Source: Firmicutes bacterium TM09-10
GTDB lineage: Bacteria > Bacillota > Clostridia > Lachnospirales > Lachnospiraceae
Direction of reading: 5' to 3'
DNA: 64,000 bases
Assembly: GCA_003481005.1 (NCBI GenBank)
Contig: QUKC01000005.1
Coordinates: forward strand, 131,417 to 195,416
Shown: piece after piece, positions 26,039 through 35,136 of the stretch
Numbering within the stretch: the first letter of the stretch is position 1
Layout: every line of letters begins with the position of its first letter
The notes under the pieces: generated by a model
The model's database searches: none
Told to the model about the DNA's origin: nothing
What the model saw: only the letters and a program-made list of their open reading frames with translations
Translations under genes and position numbers: made by a program

Positions 26039-27748
26039 TTATTCATAAATCTGATAGGTTCCATTATCCAGCTTCATTTCATAGGCATTCTGCGCCAGAA
26101 ACTCCTGCAGCAGTTCCCATTTCTGCGCTTCCTGTGCATCCTCTGCGTCCACCTTTCCGGGACAGAGGATCACCAGCGGCTTTTCTCCCGCCTGGGACAG
26201 CGCTTCCAAATCTGTCCGCATCGTCTCTGCCGGGTAAGTATTCATATCCGGCCAGTCGTGGGACAGCGCCGAGGGCAGATCGAACAGCCAGCAAAAGCCC
26301 GGCACATCGCCAAACGTCAAAAGCCTGCTGTTTTCCTCCAATTCATCCGCATGCTCTGCGTAATAATCCACAACATCCTGCAGCTGCTCTGCATTTGCCC
26401 GATTCGTTTTTGCACCGGAAAGCTTTGTGCAGTTTACAACCCGGGTATCCCGCTTTTGTCCCTCGATGCTGTCCCGAAAAACCGCACGCACGCCAAAACC
26501 CGTGCTCTGTATCAGAAAAACAACCGCCACGCACACCAGCATCGCCCGGCACGCAAAGCTATACGGCAGGCGGCGCAGCTTTAACAAAAGCCGGTAGCCC
26601 ATCCAGAAGGTCACCGGAGCAACCAAAAACAGGTTATTCATATTCGGATATGTTTCGTTGTTGCTTCCGATCGGCGTGATCAAAATGACCAAAAGCACCA
26701 TCAACGACAACAGCTTATCCCTCCGAAATACCAGCGGATCGGCAAGGGTCCAGATACACAGCCCGATTGCCACATATAAAAGCACCATACACCACTCAAA
26801 TACGCTCCAGTAAAAGGCGTACTGCAGGTTGAACATGCCGCGTCCCCATAAAAACCGCAGCAGCACCGGAAGCATGCATAGATACAGCACCATCTTGCCT
26901 TTTTCGAATTTTCCGGGGAAAAGGAAAAATAAAACCGTACCTAAAAGCGCTGCGATCCCCAAAATCAACACCCATTTAAACGCTTCTACATAAGCAGATA
27001 CAACAGAAGTAATCATAGAAAGGGATGAATACGTCTCATCCGTTCCGGAATATCCGGCAAGCCCGACAAGCATCTTCGGATATGCATCAAACCTAAACTG
27101 CAGGCTGATTGCAAGAAAACCGACAAGAAACGCCGCCACAAAGCCGATCACACAGGCAGCGACATCTTTCCAGATCTCCGCCGCTTTTTTCTTTTTCAAA
27201 ATGCCATAATAAAATACCGCGATAATCAGCGCACATTCTACGATGTTAGGCAGGCGCGTCAGCACAGAAGCGCCCAGACACACGCCAGCAAATGCCATCC
27301 ATTTGCGATTCTGCCAGATCAGTCCGCGGTATAAAAGCACCGTTCCGCACAAAAACAGGAAAAACGTCAGGTAATTATACAGGCTCGTCGTCGGAATCCA
27401 GCACAGGCTGATTGCCGCGAATTCGCCCAGGAACACGATCCAGGACGGCATTTTGCCTTTCAGGAAAAAATACGCCAAAAGCGCCATGGCGCTGACGAAA
27501 AGTCCCGTATAAAAACGCATTCCCACCAGGCTGTCCCCAAAGGGCAGGCGCATCAAAAACGCCCCGAGCACATTTGCAAGATAGGTCGCAACCGTCCACT
27601 CCTGCCCCGCATGCGGGAAAAAGCGGTAATTTACCAGACCATAGCAGGTGTCCGTCAGTTCGATTCCCTGTGTAATTTTTAACAGCGGATACAAAAACAG
27701 TATCACCGGAAACAAAATTGTTCCCAATTGTTTTGCTTTTTCTTTCAC
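26039..27748 (-). CDS. Polytopic membrane protein, GT-C-like, unknown
   Basis: A 569-residue multi-span protein. The start is GTG at 27748 behind AGAG; no in-frame ATG is close. The first external loop (GIELTDTCYGLVNYRFF) carries an Asp after the first span, again suggesting a GT-C fold, and about eleven hydrophobic segments follow. A soluble C-terminal domain (about residues 440-569) ends the protein. It lies 31 bp after the acyltransferase gene. No family name can be given; a lipid-linked-sugar-dependent transferase is the best guess. Confidence 0.75.
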   Translation of the reverse strand: MKEKAKQLGTILFPVILFLYPLLKITQGIELTDTCYGLVNYRFFPHAGQEWTVATYLANVLGAFLMRLPFGDSLVGMRFYTGLFVSAMALLAYFFLKGKMPSWIVFLGEFAAISLCWIPTTSLYNYLTFFLFLCGTVLLYRGLIWQNRKWMAFAGVCLGASVLTRLPNIVECALIIAVFYYGILKKKKAAEIWKDVAACVIGFVAAFLVGFLAISLQFRFDAYPKMLVGLAGYSGTDETYSSLSMITSVVSAYVEAFKWVLILGIAALLGTVLFFLFPGKFEKGKMVLYLCMLPVLLRFLWGRGMFNLQYAFYWSVFEWCMVLLYVAIGLCIWTLADPLVFRRDKLLSLMVLLVILITPIGSNNETYPNMNNLFLVAPVTFWMGYRLLLKLRRLPYSFACRAMLVCVAVVFLIQSTGFGVRAVFRDSIEGQKRDTRVVNCTKLSGAKTNRANAEQLQDVVDYYAEHADELEENSRLLTFGDVPGFCWLFDLPSALSHDWPDMNTYPAETMRTDLEALSQAGEKPLVILCPGKVDAEDAQEAQKWELLQEFLAQNAYEMKLDNGTYQIYE

Positions 27749-27779
27749 GCTCTCTTTTTTCCTCCAAAAAAACCTTTTC

Positions 27780-28895
27780 CTACTTTGCAGCAGACCTGCC
27801 TAAGCTTTTTCCAATTCTATCAAACACCCACAGCCGCAGCCGCTCGATTCCGATGCAGATCACAAAAACGATGACGGACTGCACCAAAAGCACAAGAAGC
27901 ATCCGTCCTGCAGTTACGCCCGTCTCACCCGGAACGATGTTCCAGAACTCCCCAAGTCGTCCGGTCAGGGCGTTGACCCACGAAAACCAGCGCTGTGCAA
28001 TATCCGTCTGCTGATGAATCAGATAAACCCCGAATACCGCAGGGCTCCAGAACCGCACCAGGTCTGCAAAACGCCCTTCTTTTACCTTCAGGACAGCAAA
28101 CGCGCCAAACAGCCCCACCGCCGCAAGATAGGCAAACAGTGCATTATAGTGAAACGGAACGGACGCATAATAGGTCAGTCCCGTCAGTCGTCCTGCCAAA
28201 GGAAGCAGCAAAAGCTCCAGTAAAAATGTTCCCAGCGTGCAGCCTGCATACAGCGCAATATTTTTGGAAAAGCTGTCCAAACGCGGCATCCCGTATTTTT
28301 TCAAATAGCCACCGGTCAGGTACAACACTGCAAACCATCCGAAGTCATATCCGAAACGATCCAAGGCAAACTGCAGCGGGCTGAAGGATTTTCCGATGCA
28401 GAAAAAGAACAAAAGCACCCCCAGCAACTGCTGCATCCGCTTTTGGGAAAAAGTTTCCAGCCCTGCGTTGAAAAAAGGGGACAACAGGCACAGCACCACA
28501 TAAGCGCTCACGAACCAGTAATGTCCGGACTGCACCGGAAAAATACTGTTCCAGATGTGGTAGGGATTGAGAACCTCCGACCACGAAAGGACACCGACAA
28601 GTGCCAGAACCGGAGGAATCAGCACCGTATAAAACAACGTCTGAACCAGCACCTGCGCCACACGCCGGAAGGAAAAGGTACAGGAGGAAAGAAAATATCC
28701 GCTGATCAGCACATAAACGTTGACTGCGACAATGCAGACTGATTCTGTCACAAGGGACCAGACCCCGGCGCCCGTCACAGGGCTTCCGACATCCAAAAGC
28801 AATCCGCTGTTCGTGTTCCAGTGCAGGATCACAACCATGAACATGGCGATGATCCGAAGCAGCTCAAAATTTGCCTGACGTCCGGGCTTTCCCAT
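27780..28895 (-). CDS. Acyltransferase family 3 membrane protein (OafA/WecH-like)
   Basis: It starts at 28895 (MGKPGRQANFELL), directly after AAAGGAGGAG; the open frame to 28994 is not needed. 371 residues with about ten spans. The N-terminal pattern FELLRIIAMFMVVILHW is the signature of acyltransferase-3 proteins; the His in the first or second span is essential in that family. These proteins O-acetylate surface glycans across the membrane. It sits between the ABC exporter and the membrane protein at 26039-27748, consistent with modification of the lipid-linked or polymerised glycan. Confidence 0.88.
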   Translation of the reverse strand: MGKPGRQANFELLRIIAMFMVVILHWNTNSGLLLDVGSPVTGAGVWSLVTESVCIVAVNVYVLISGYFLSSCTFSFRRVAQVLVQTLFYTVLIPPVLALVGVLSWSEVLNPYHIWNSIFPVQSGHYWFVSAYVVLCLLSPFFNAGLETFSQKRMQQLLGVLLFFFCIGKSFSPLQFALDRFGYDFGWFAVLYLTGGYLKKYGMPRLDSFSKNIALYAGCTLGTFLLELLLLPLAGRLTGLTYYASVPFHYNALFAYLAAVGLFGAFAVLKVKEGRFADLVRFWSPAVFGVYLIHQQTDIAQRWFSWVNALTGRLGEFWNIVPGETGVTAGRMLLVLLVQSVIVFVICIGIERLRLWVFDRIGKSLGRSAAK

Positions 28896-29013
28896 GTCTC
28901 CTCCTTTCCGGGCGCGCGGTGTGTTCCAAAAGTGCGCAGTGCTGTACTCCCGCCGCGTAAATCGTCTCTCCGGGACTACGTTTTGCTTCCGCATCGTCCG
29001 TGTTCGTCGCGCA

Positions 29014-30765
29014 TCAGCGTTCCCGTTCGATCTCCCCGTGCTCTACGCGGTAAACAATATCGCATTTTTCGATCGTCTGCAAACGATGTGCAATAATAAT
29101 CAATGTCTTATGACCATGCAGGCTGTTGATGGATTCCATGATCGCAGCCTCTGTATCGTTATCCAGTGCGCTGGTCGCTTCATCCAAAACCAGAACCTCC
29201 GGATCTTCAAACAACGCTCTCGCAATTCCGATTCTCTGACGCTGACCGCCGGAAATCCGGATGCCACGCTCGCCAATGCTGGTATCCAGTCCTTCGGGAA
29301 GGCTGCGGACAAACTCATCCAGACGGGCTTTTTTGAGTGCCTCCCAGACCTTTGCATCGTCGATGTCTTCATCCGCGTAACCGAATGCCACATTTTTGCG
29401 GATGGTGGAATCGATCATGAAAATCGTCTGGGGAATGTAGCCGATATTTTTCAGCCAGGATTCGTAATGATCCCGAACCTCCACGCCGTCCGCCAGGATA
29501 TGTCCCTCCTGAATCGACAGCAGCCCCAGCATAATATCCACAATCGTTGTCTTGCCTGCGCCGGATGTCCCCACAATGCCGACGGATTTTCCGGCAGGAA
29601 TCTCCATATGCGCATGGTCGAAGATCAGCACCTCGGAATTCGGATATTTGTATACAATATCATCCAGTACAATTTTATCCTGTAGAGGCAGCTTATCCAC
29701 CGGCTTGTTTCTCCGATAGGCAGCTTCATCGTAAACCACGTTTTTGTCGTTGATTTCCTCCTGCAGATTGTCGGACACGCCCATAAAGAAGGGCTCGAAA
29801 TAGGAAATCTGCGTCAGATAGTTGTTGATCCGGTTTGCAGAGGGCAGAAGCCGCATGGCAGCCACGCCGAATGCGCCCAGCTGGCTCACCATGCTGGTGA
29901 CATCCTCGCCGGACAGGATCATGAAAATCAGGTACAGGATCAGTCCTGCCATGCAGACCGTCTCGATCAGCAGACGGGGCGTCGCGTTAAAAATATTGTA
30001 TTTCTGCACTGCGCTCACATAGCCGTGACCGCATTTACCGTATTCCCGGATGAAATAATTTTCTTTATTGGCAATTTTGATTTCCTTGATGCCCATAACG
30101 GATTCTTCAATCCATTTGTACAGACCGCTGTAATAATCCTGGTTCTCGATGCCCGCCTGACGCATAATCGGCTTTAAAAACTGCTTGATCACAAGCAGCG
30201 TCACGATCAGAAGTGCCGCTATCGTCAGGATCATCTGCGGAGCCATCGCAGTCAGCGTAACCGCCAGCAGGACAAAAATAATCACTTCACTCATCAGCTG
30301 CAGCAGCGCCAGGATCAGACCGTACATGTTATTGACATCCGACGTGATCATACGCTGGATGACAGAGGTATCCGCATTCAGATAATATTCATAGGGGCGC
30401 TTCATGAAATTGATCATCATACGCTGAGAGGTTTCAAACTGGTTCGTGTATACAAAACGCAGCTGCACCACATTCTGAAAATACAGAAAGACGTTTTTTA
30501 ACACAAAGCCCAGAATAATCAGCACCAAAATCAGCGCCGTGAAATATCCCGGTTTCTGAAAGCCTGTCCATCGGTAAATCTGCGCCAGGAGGCTGTCGCC
30601 CTCCACGCAGCTCGGGTCCATAATCATCTGAATCGCCGGTACCACAAGACCGATGCTGACGGTTTCCAGAATCGCACCGATCACCATCATAAACAGAATC
30701 TGAACCATTTTCAGCTTCTGCTTCCGGTTCATCAGAACCATCATTTTACGGTAAATTTTTTTCAT
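29014..30765 (-). CDS. PglK-like ABC transporter (lipid-linked oligosaccharide flippase)
   Basis: A 583-residue half transporter with AAAGGA before ATG 30765. The N-terminal half has six membrane spans; AAMRLLPSANRI in the last part of the membrane domain closely resembles a stretch of Campylobacter PglK. The C-terminal ATPase has Walker A GTSGAGKTT, Q-loop IPQTIFM, signature ISGGQRQR, Walker B VLVLDEATSALD and H-loop IIAHRLQT. PglK dimers flip undecaprenyl-PP-heptasaccharide, so this protein probably exports the lipid-linked glycan made by the Pgl-like enzymes further downstream. A general lipid or drug exporter is a weaker alternative. Confidence 0.9.
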   Translation of the reverse strand: MKKIYRKMMVLMNRKQKLKMVQILFMMVIGAILETVSIGLVVPAIQMIMDPSCVEGDSLLAQIYRWTGFQKPGYFTALILVLIILGFVLKNVFLYFQNVVQLRFVYTNQFETSQRMMINFMKRPYEYYLNADTSVIQRMITSDVNNMYGLILALLQLMSEVIIFVLLAVTLTAMAPQMILTIAALLIVTLLVIKQFLKPIMRQAGIENQDYYSGLYKWIEESVMGIKEIKIANKENYFIREYGKCGHGYVSAVQKYNIFNATPRLLIETVCMAGLILYLIFMILSGEDVTSMVSQLGAFGVAAMRLLPSANRINNYLTQISYFEPFFMGVSDNLQEEINDKNVVYDEAAYRRNKPVDKLPLQDKIVLDDIVYKYPNSEVLIFDHAHMEIPAGKSVGIVGTSGAGKTTIVDIMLGLLSIQEGHILADGVEVRDHYESWLKNIGYIPQTIFMIDSTIRKNVAFGYADEDIDDAKVWEALKKARLDEFVRSLPEGLDTSIGERGIRISGGQRQRIGIARALFEDPEVLVLDEATSALDNDTEAAIMESINSLHGHKTLIIIAHRLQTIEKCDIVYRVEHGEIERER

Positions 30766-30810
30766 GAAAGCGTTCCTTTCGTTCCTGCAGCCCTATTCCA
30801 AAACTGCTTC

Positions 30811-31896
30811 TTAAAAAATCTGCTCATTAAAGCGGTGTTTTTGAGGATCCTCGTACAGATCCATAAAGTCATCCCCCAGAAAAACCTTTTCCTTTGCAAA
30901 ATGAATCGAATCCGGCACGGTATACACGGAAACTACCTGGTCGAATTCCAGTCCCTCGATGAAATTCAGGATTTCCATCGGGAACTTTCCATCCAGCACA
31001 ATATCGTCCGGGAACAGCTTATGATAGTCTAAAACATCTCTGGGATGCGGTTTTAAAATCACCTGCGCATCCTTTCCGTATTTTGCTACGATATCCCGGA
31101 AAATCTGCTCGCGCACCGGCAGCTCGCATAATGGCTCCGTCAGCACCAGCACCTTGTGCTCATGATGCGCGCCGGTCGTAAGCTGCGTCATCAGCGTATC
31201 CAGATCCTCCATAAAAATCCGCAGAATCGTATTTTTGTCGTCCTGCGTCAGCCTGCGCACCATCGCTTCCCGAGGCTGTTCGATATATTTGGAGCAGGGA
31301 TATTTCAGGATTGACGTATTGTTGACCTCCATATCCACGCAATATTTACTGTATCCGTTCTGGATAAAAATCAGGTTATGCGCCGCAAGAAAGGCTTTCA
31401 GTCCGAAATGCCCTCGGTTGTCATAGCGCGCGGTATCGTAATAGCAGATACAATCCAGACCATCCTCCACCGCATGATAGTGGATTTTCTTATAATTCAG
31501 ATAATATCCGATCGGATCGGAATCGCAGAACACATAGATGTCCTGATACTTTTTAAAATCCACCGGCACATAGGGCTGCTGCAGCTTTCCGTATAATTTC
31601 GTAAAAATCATTCTGGAAAACAGGTTAAACACCAGATTTCCATGATCCTCATGATAGCGTGCCAGCTGCGGGAACGCATGCTCTTCCTTTTCCTCGAACA
31701 TAAAAACAGCTTCAAACAGACCGCTTTTTTCTGCACGCTCCTTCAGGCTGCCAAAGTCGTTCGACATCGTGCTCAGCACCAGATCCGCCTTTCCGCGCAT
31801 TGCCCTTGGAAGCGTCAGTTCCTTTAAACAGGCAACATATACATGATAATAAGTATGGCAGACATAAATCCGCTCTTTTGGCTTTCTCTTTTTCAT
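30811..31896 (-). CDS. GT52/sialyltransferase-like glycosyltransferase
   Basis: About 361 residues from ATG 31896 (MKKRKPKERIYV); GGAG lies 12 bases upstream and no other in-frame ATG fits better. It has the pattern of GT52-type and polysialyltransferase-like enzymes: an N-terminal CHTYYHVY strand, an acidic loop VEDGLD in the middle, and VILKPHPRD in the C-terminal half, where CMP binding occurs in such enzymes. The gene is divergent from the CMP-nonulosonate genes at 32191-34965. A transferase that uses CMP-pseudaminate or a related CMP-sugar would fit. Family assignment is from motif memory, not alignment. Confidence 0.68.
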   Translation of the reverse strand: MKKRKPKERIYVCHTYYHVYVACLKELTLPRAMRGKADLVLSTMSNDFGSLKERAEKSGLFEAVFMFEEKEEHAFPQLARYHEDHGNLVFNLFSRMIFTKLYGKLQQPYVPVDFKKYQDIYVFCDSDPIGYYLNYKKIHYHAVEDGLDCICYYDTARYDNRGHFGLKAFLAAHNLIFIQNGYSKYCVDMEVNNTSILKYPCSKYIEQPREAMVRRLTQDDKNTILRIFMEDLDTLMTQLTTGAHHEHKVLVLTEPLCELPVREQIFRDIVAKYGKDAQVILKPHPRDVLDYHKLFPDDIVLDGKFPMEILNFIEGLEFDQVVSVYTVPDSIHFAKEKVFLGDDFMDLYEDPQKHRFNEQIF

Positions 31897-31980
31897 TTTC
31901 GTTTCTTTCTCCGGCAATTTCCGGGAAACCTGATGAAACCATCCCAATTAAACCAGTTGACTCCATTGCATAGTCGTTAT

Positions 31981-32010
31981 ATTCTACCATACTTTTGTCT
32001 GCCATTGCAA
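31981..32010 (-). promoter_or_regulatory. SigmaA-type promoter for the GT52-like gene
   Basis: On the minus strand TTGCAA (32005-32010), an 18-bp spacer and TAGAAT (31981-31986), with TG-G directly before the -10 (extended -10). It lies about 85 bp before the ATG at 31896 and probably drives the long minus-strand operon from here. Confidence 0.6.
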
Positions 32011-32077
32011 GACAATGCGCTTCAAAGTGGCGGAATGCATCTTCTCCGATGTGCTGGGAATCCCGTGTGAACTGTGC

Positions 32078-32106
32078 TTGAATAATATTCCCCGGATTGT
32101 TATACT
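32078..32106 (+). promoter_or_regulatory. SigmaA-type promoter for the pseF-pseI-pseG operon
   Basis: TTGAAT (32078-32083), a 17-bp spacer and TATACT (32101-32106) with an extended TG-T. The predicted transcript begins near 32113, leaving an untranslated leader of about 78 bases. Confidence 0.65.
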
Positions 32107-32190
32107 ACTTACGACGCGATGTCTGCGGCGATTTCTTTTTCCCCGGACACTGCACAATCCGATTTTTGACAGGAAACAGGAGGTTTTGCC

Positions 32191-32880
32191 ATGTCAGCAC
32201 TTGCCATTATTACAGCGCGCGGAGGCAGCAAGCGGATTCCGCGTAAAAATATCCGTCCGTTTCTCGGAAAACCGATTCTTTTATATTCCATCGAAGCCGC
32301 TTTGCAGGCGGGCATTTTTGACGAGGTGATGGTTTCTACAGATGATCCCGAAATCGCCGAACTTGCAAAAGGTGCCGGGGCATCCGTCCCGTTTCTTCGA
32401 AGCGCCCAGACCGCAAACGATTACGCCTCTACCGACGACGTCATCCGCGAGGTGCTCGAATGCTATAGAGCTGCCGGCAGGGAGTTTGACACGTTCTGCT
32501 GTATCTACCCCACCGCGCCGTTTATTACCCCCAAAAAGCTCTACACTGCGATGGAGCTTTTAAAGGACGCCGAGTCCGTCATGCCGGTAACGACTTTTCC
32601 GTATCCGGTTCTGCGCAGCCTCGCCGTAGATAAAAACGGTCACATCGGCTACAAATGGCCCCAGTACGCGACCGCGCGCAGCCAGGATCTCGAAACACTT
32701 TACCACGACTGCGGGCAGTTCTATGCCTGCCGGACGGAAGCTTTTTTCCGGGAAGGAACGACAGATACTCCCGGCATGGTTCCCCTGCTTTTACCCGAAC
32801 TGGAGGTTCAGGATATCGACACCGAAGAGGACTGGGCGATTGCAGAGGTCAAATATCAGAAAATGATGGAGAAAGAATAA
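32191..32880 (+). CDS. pseF: CMP-nonulosonate cytidylyltransferase (PseF-like)
   Basis: A 229-residue nucleotidyltransferase with AGGAGG before the ATG. The signature ITARGGSKRIPRKNIR at the N-terminus binds CTP in NeuA/PseF/KdsB-type enzymes, and PTAPFITPKKL and DIDTEEDWAIAE follow in the expected order. The length and the following PseI- and PseG-like genes favour PseF, which activates pseudaminic acid to CMP-pseudaminate, over NeuA. It is the first gene of a three-gene plus-strand operon, 4 bp before the next gene, and faces away from the rest of the glycan locus. Sugar specificity cannot be proven from motifs. Confidence 0.82.
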   Translation: MSALAIITARGGSKRIPRKNIRPFLGKPILLYSIEAALQAGIFDEVMVSTDDPEIAELAKGAGASVPFLRSAQTANDYASTDDVIREVLECYRAAGREFDTFCCIYPTAPFITPKKLYTAMELLKDAESVMPVTTFPYPVLRSLAVDKNGHIGYKWPQYATARSQDLETLYHDCGQFYACRTEAFFREGTTDTPGMVPLLLPELEVQDIDTEEDWAIAEVKYQKMMEKE

Positions 32881-32884
32881 CGAT

Positions 32885-33934
32885 ATGAATCAGGAAATTT
32901 ATCTGGGCGGGCGCAGAATTGCTGCAGACGCCCCTGTCTTTATCGTTGCGGAAATGTCTGCGAACCATTTACAGGACTACAACCGTGCGATTGAAATCAT
33001 CCACGCCGCAAAAGAAGCCGGCGCGGACGCGATCAAGCTGCAGACCTACACTGCCGACACCATGACCGTCGACAGCGACGCGGACTGCTTTATCAACAAA
33101 GGCGGTCTCTGGGACGGCATCAAAGAATACGACCTTTACAAGCAGGCTTATACGCCGTGGGAATGGCATGCCGGTCTGATGGAGGAGGCAAAAAAATGCG
33201 GACTGCTCTGCTTTTCCTCCCCCTTTGACGCAACCGCCGTCGATTTTCTCGAAGAGCTCGACGCTCCCGCTTATAAAATTGCATCGTATGAAATAAATGA
33301 TATTCCGTTAATCCGTCGGGTGGCAAAGCTCCACAAGCCAGTCATCTTTGCCACCGGCATCGCACATCTCGAGGACATCGAGCGCGCCATGAACATCTGC
33401 CGTGAAGAGGGCAATGAGGACGTAATTTTGTTAAAATGCGTTTCCGCTTACCCGACGCCCTACGAGGACGTCAATCTGCGCATGATTCCGACGCTGTCTC
33501 AGACCTTTGGCTGCCTGACCGGCCTCTCCGACCACACGATGGGCGGGGCTGTTGCTGCAGGCGCTGTTTCCCTCGGCGCACGGATGGTGGAAAAGCACCT
33601 GACCTTAAAGCGCAGCGACGGCGGCCCGGATGGCGCATTTTCCATGGAACCCCAGGAATTTAAGGAAATGGTTTCGCAGATCCATATTCTGGAAAAGGCA
33701 CTCGGCTCTTCCGAATACCGTCTTACCCCCAAGCAGGAAAAAGAACGGGCAGGCTCCCGTTCCATCTTCGTCGCGCAGGACATGGCAGAGGGCGAAGTTT
33801 TCACAGAGCAGAATATCCGCTGCATCCGCCCCGGCATCGGACTGCACACAATGTATTATGAGGAAATTCTCGGCAGGAAGGCTTCCTGTCCGATCGGAAA
33901 GGGGACGCCGCTGTCATGGAATCTCATCCGTTAG
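32885..33934 (+). CDS. pseI: Pseudaminic acid synthase (PseI/NeuB family)
   Basis: A 349-residue enzyme condensing a 6-deoxy hexosamine with phosphoenolpyruvate. The NeuB TIM barrel is clear: FIVAEMSANH, DAIKLQTYTADT, SSPFDATAVDFLE, YKIASYEIND, GLSDHTMGG, EKHLTLKRSDGGPDGAFSMEP. A C-terminal antifreeze-like SAF domain follows (RSIFVAQDMAEGEVF...IRPG). GGLWDG and the GGPD-x-FS-x-EP loop are characteristic of PseI rather than sialic acid synthase. It overlaps the next gene by 19 bases. The needed precursor is made by PseB, PseC and PseH; only a PseH candidate is in the window. Confidence 0.85.
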   Translation: MNQEIYLGGRRIAADAPVFIVAEMSANHLQDYNRAIEIIHAAKEAGADAIKLQTYTADTMTVDSDADCFINKGGLWDGIKEYDLYKQAYTPWEWHAGLMEEAKKCGLLCFSSPFDATAVDFLEELDAPAYKIASYEINDIPLIRRVAKLHKPVIFATGIAHLEDIERAMNICREEGNEDVILLKCVSAYPTPYEDVNLRMIPTLSQTFGCLTGLSDHTMGGAVAAGAVSLGARMVEKHLTLKRSDGGPDGAFSMEPQEFKEMVSQIHILEKALGSSEYRLTPKQEKERAGSRSIFVAQDMAEGEVFTEQNIRCIRPGIGLHTMYYEEILGRKASCPIGKGTPLSWNLIR

Positions 33935-34965
33935 TCTATATCCGCACAGACGGAAATGAAACAATTGCGACCGGACATCTGATGCGCTGTCTGTCCATTG
34001 CCCGTGCCCTGAAGAAACGGGGTGCAGCGGTGGCTTTTCTCGTCTCCGATGATACCTCGGCTTCCATTTTGCAAAAAATGTATTCTCCTGACGAAATCGC
34101 TGACCACAGCTTTCCGATCCTGGAGCTGCGCACCGATTACAGAAGCCTCGATCGGGAAATCCAGACCATGCAGGGGATCCTTTCTTCCCACAACGTTGCC
34201 TGCCTGCTGGTGGATTCTTATTTTGCAACACCGGAATATCTCGATATCCTGCGCCAGATCTGCAAAGTTGCCTATCTGGACGATCTGCAGGCATTCGACT
34301 GCCCGGCTTCCCTCGTGATCAACTATGATTTCTGTGTTGATGAAAGTTTTTACACCAAAGCGGACTGTGTTCTGACCGGATGCGCCTACACTCCCCTCCG
34401 GGAGCAGTTTGCAGATCAGCCCTACCATCTCTGGGAGCAGGTAAAAGACCTCTTTCTTTCCACCGGCGGCACCGATCCCTTCCATATCGCAGGCAGTATG
34501 TTAAAACGTCTCTGCGCATCGGACGACTGGAAGGATGTTTCCTTCCACGTCCTGACAGGTCCCATGCATGTCCACCGCGCAGAGCTTGCCGTCATGGCAG
34601 GAAAAGACAGCCGCATTGTCCTGCATGAACAGGTTTCCGATATGGCTGCACTCATGTCCACCTGCGATCTCGCATTTTCCGCAGGCGGCACGACGCTTTA
34701 TGAACTCTGTGCCGTCGGCGTCCCGTCTGTAAGCTTCAGTATGGCGGATAATCAGCTTCCCGGTGTCAAAGCCTTTGACGATGCAAACCTGATTCCATGG
34801 GCAGGTGACATCCGTGACAACGAAATCTTCTACGATGATGCAGTGGAAAAGCTGACTGCACTTCTGAAAAATCCGGACGCCCGAAAGAAACAATCCGACC
34901 GAATGCGTATGGCGATCGATGGTGCCGGCGCGCGCCGCATCGCGGACGCAATTCTGGCAAAATGA
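33916..34965 (+). CDS. pseG: PseG-like UDP-sugar hydrolase of pseudaminate synthesis
   Basis: A 349-residue GT-B-like hydrolase. The N-terminal signature YIRTDGNETIATGHLMRC, with the glycine-rich loop and catalytic-region His, is highly typical of PseG; VDSYFATPEY, STGGTDPFH and AFSAGGTTLYELCAVGVPSV follow. PseG removes UDP from the diacetamido-trideoxy-altropyranose sugar to give the PseI substrate. Its start overlaps the end of pseI, so translation is coupled. A terminator follows at 35041-35063. Having the G, I and F steps together identifies the product as pseudaminic acid or a close derivative. Confidence 0.85.
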   Translation: MESHPLVYIRTDGNETIATGHLMRCLSIARALKKRGAAVAFLVSDDTSASILQKMYSPDEIADHSFPILELRTDYRSLDREIQTMQGILSSHNVACLLVDSYFATPEYLDILRQICKVAYLDDLQAFDCPASLVINYDFCVDESFYTKADCVLTGCAYTPLREQFADQPYHLWEQVKDLFLSTGGTDPFHIAGSMLKRLCASDDWKDVSFHVLTGPMHVHRAELAVMAGKDSRIVLHEQVSDMAALMSTCDLAFSAGGTTLYELCAVGVPSVSFSMADNQLPGVKAFDDANLIPWAGDIRDNEIFYDDAVEKLTALLKNPDARKKQSDRMRMAIDGAGARRIADAILAK

Positions 34966-34995
34966 GTGTGCGACGGGCCGAGTGTGCACCCCGCG

Positions 34996-35040
34996 GAGCG
35001 TTTTTATTTCATAGGACGCATTTTCCTATGAAACAAAAAA
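34996..35040. repeat. GAGCGTTTT hairpin repeat, copy A
   Basis: A segment with perfect arms TTTCATAGG (35007-35015) and CCTATGAAA (35025-35033) around ACGCATTTT. The same segment, including the GAGCGTTTT lead-in, recurs at 49719-49762, and both copies stand next to a terminator downstream of a plus-strand gene. Confidence 0.75.
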
Positions 35041-35063
35041 GAGAGCCGGGAGGCTCTCTTTTT
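35041..35063 (+). terminator. Terminator after pseG
   Basis: GAGAGCC and GGCTCTC arms around GGGA are followed by a run of six T and preceded by A's. It can act in both directions and closes the plus-strand trio against the minus-strand genes. Confidence 0.8.
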
Positions 35064-35136
35064 TGCGCTACTTCTGAATTTCCGAAAGGAAATTTAGAAG
35101 GTTCGTTTTTCCTATATTCCGCCACACAGCTCCATA

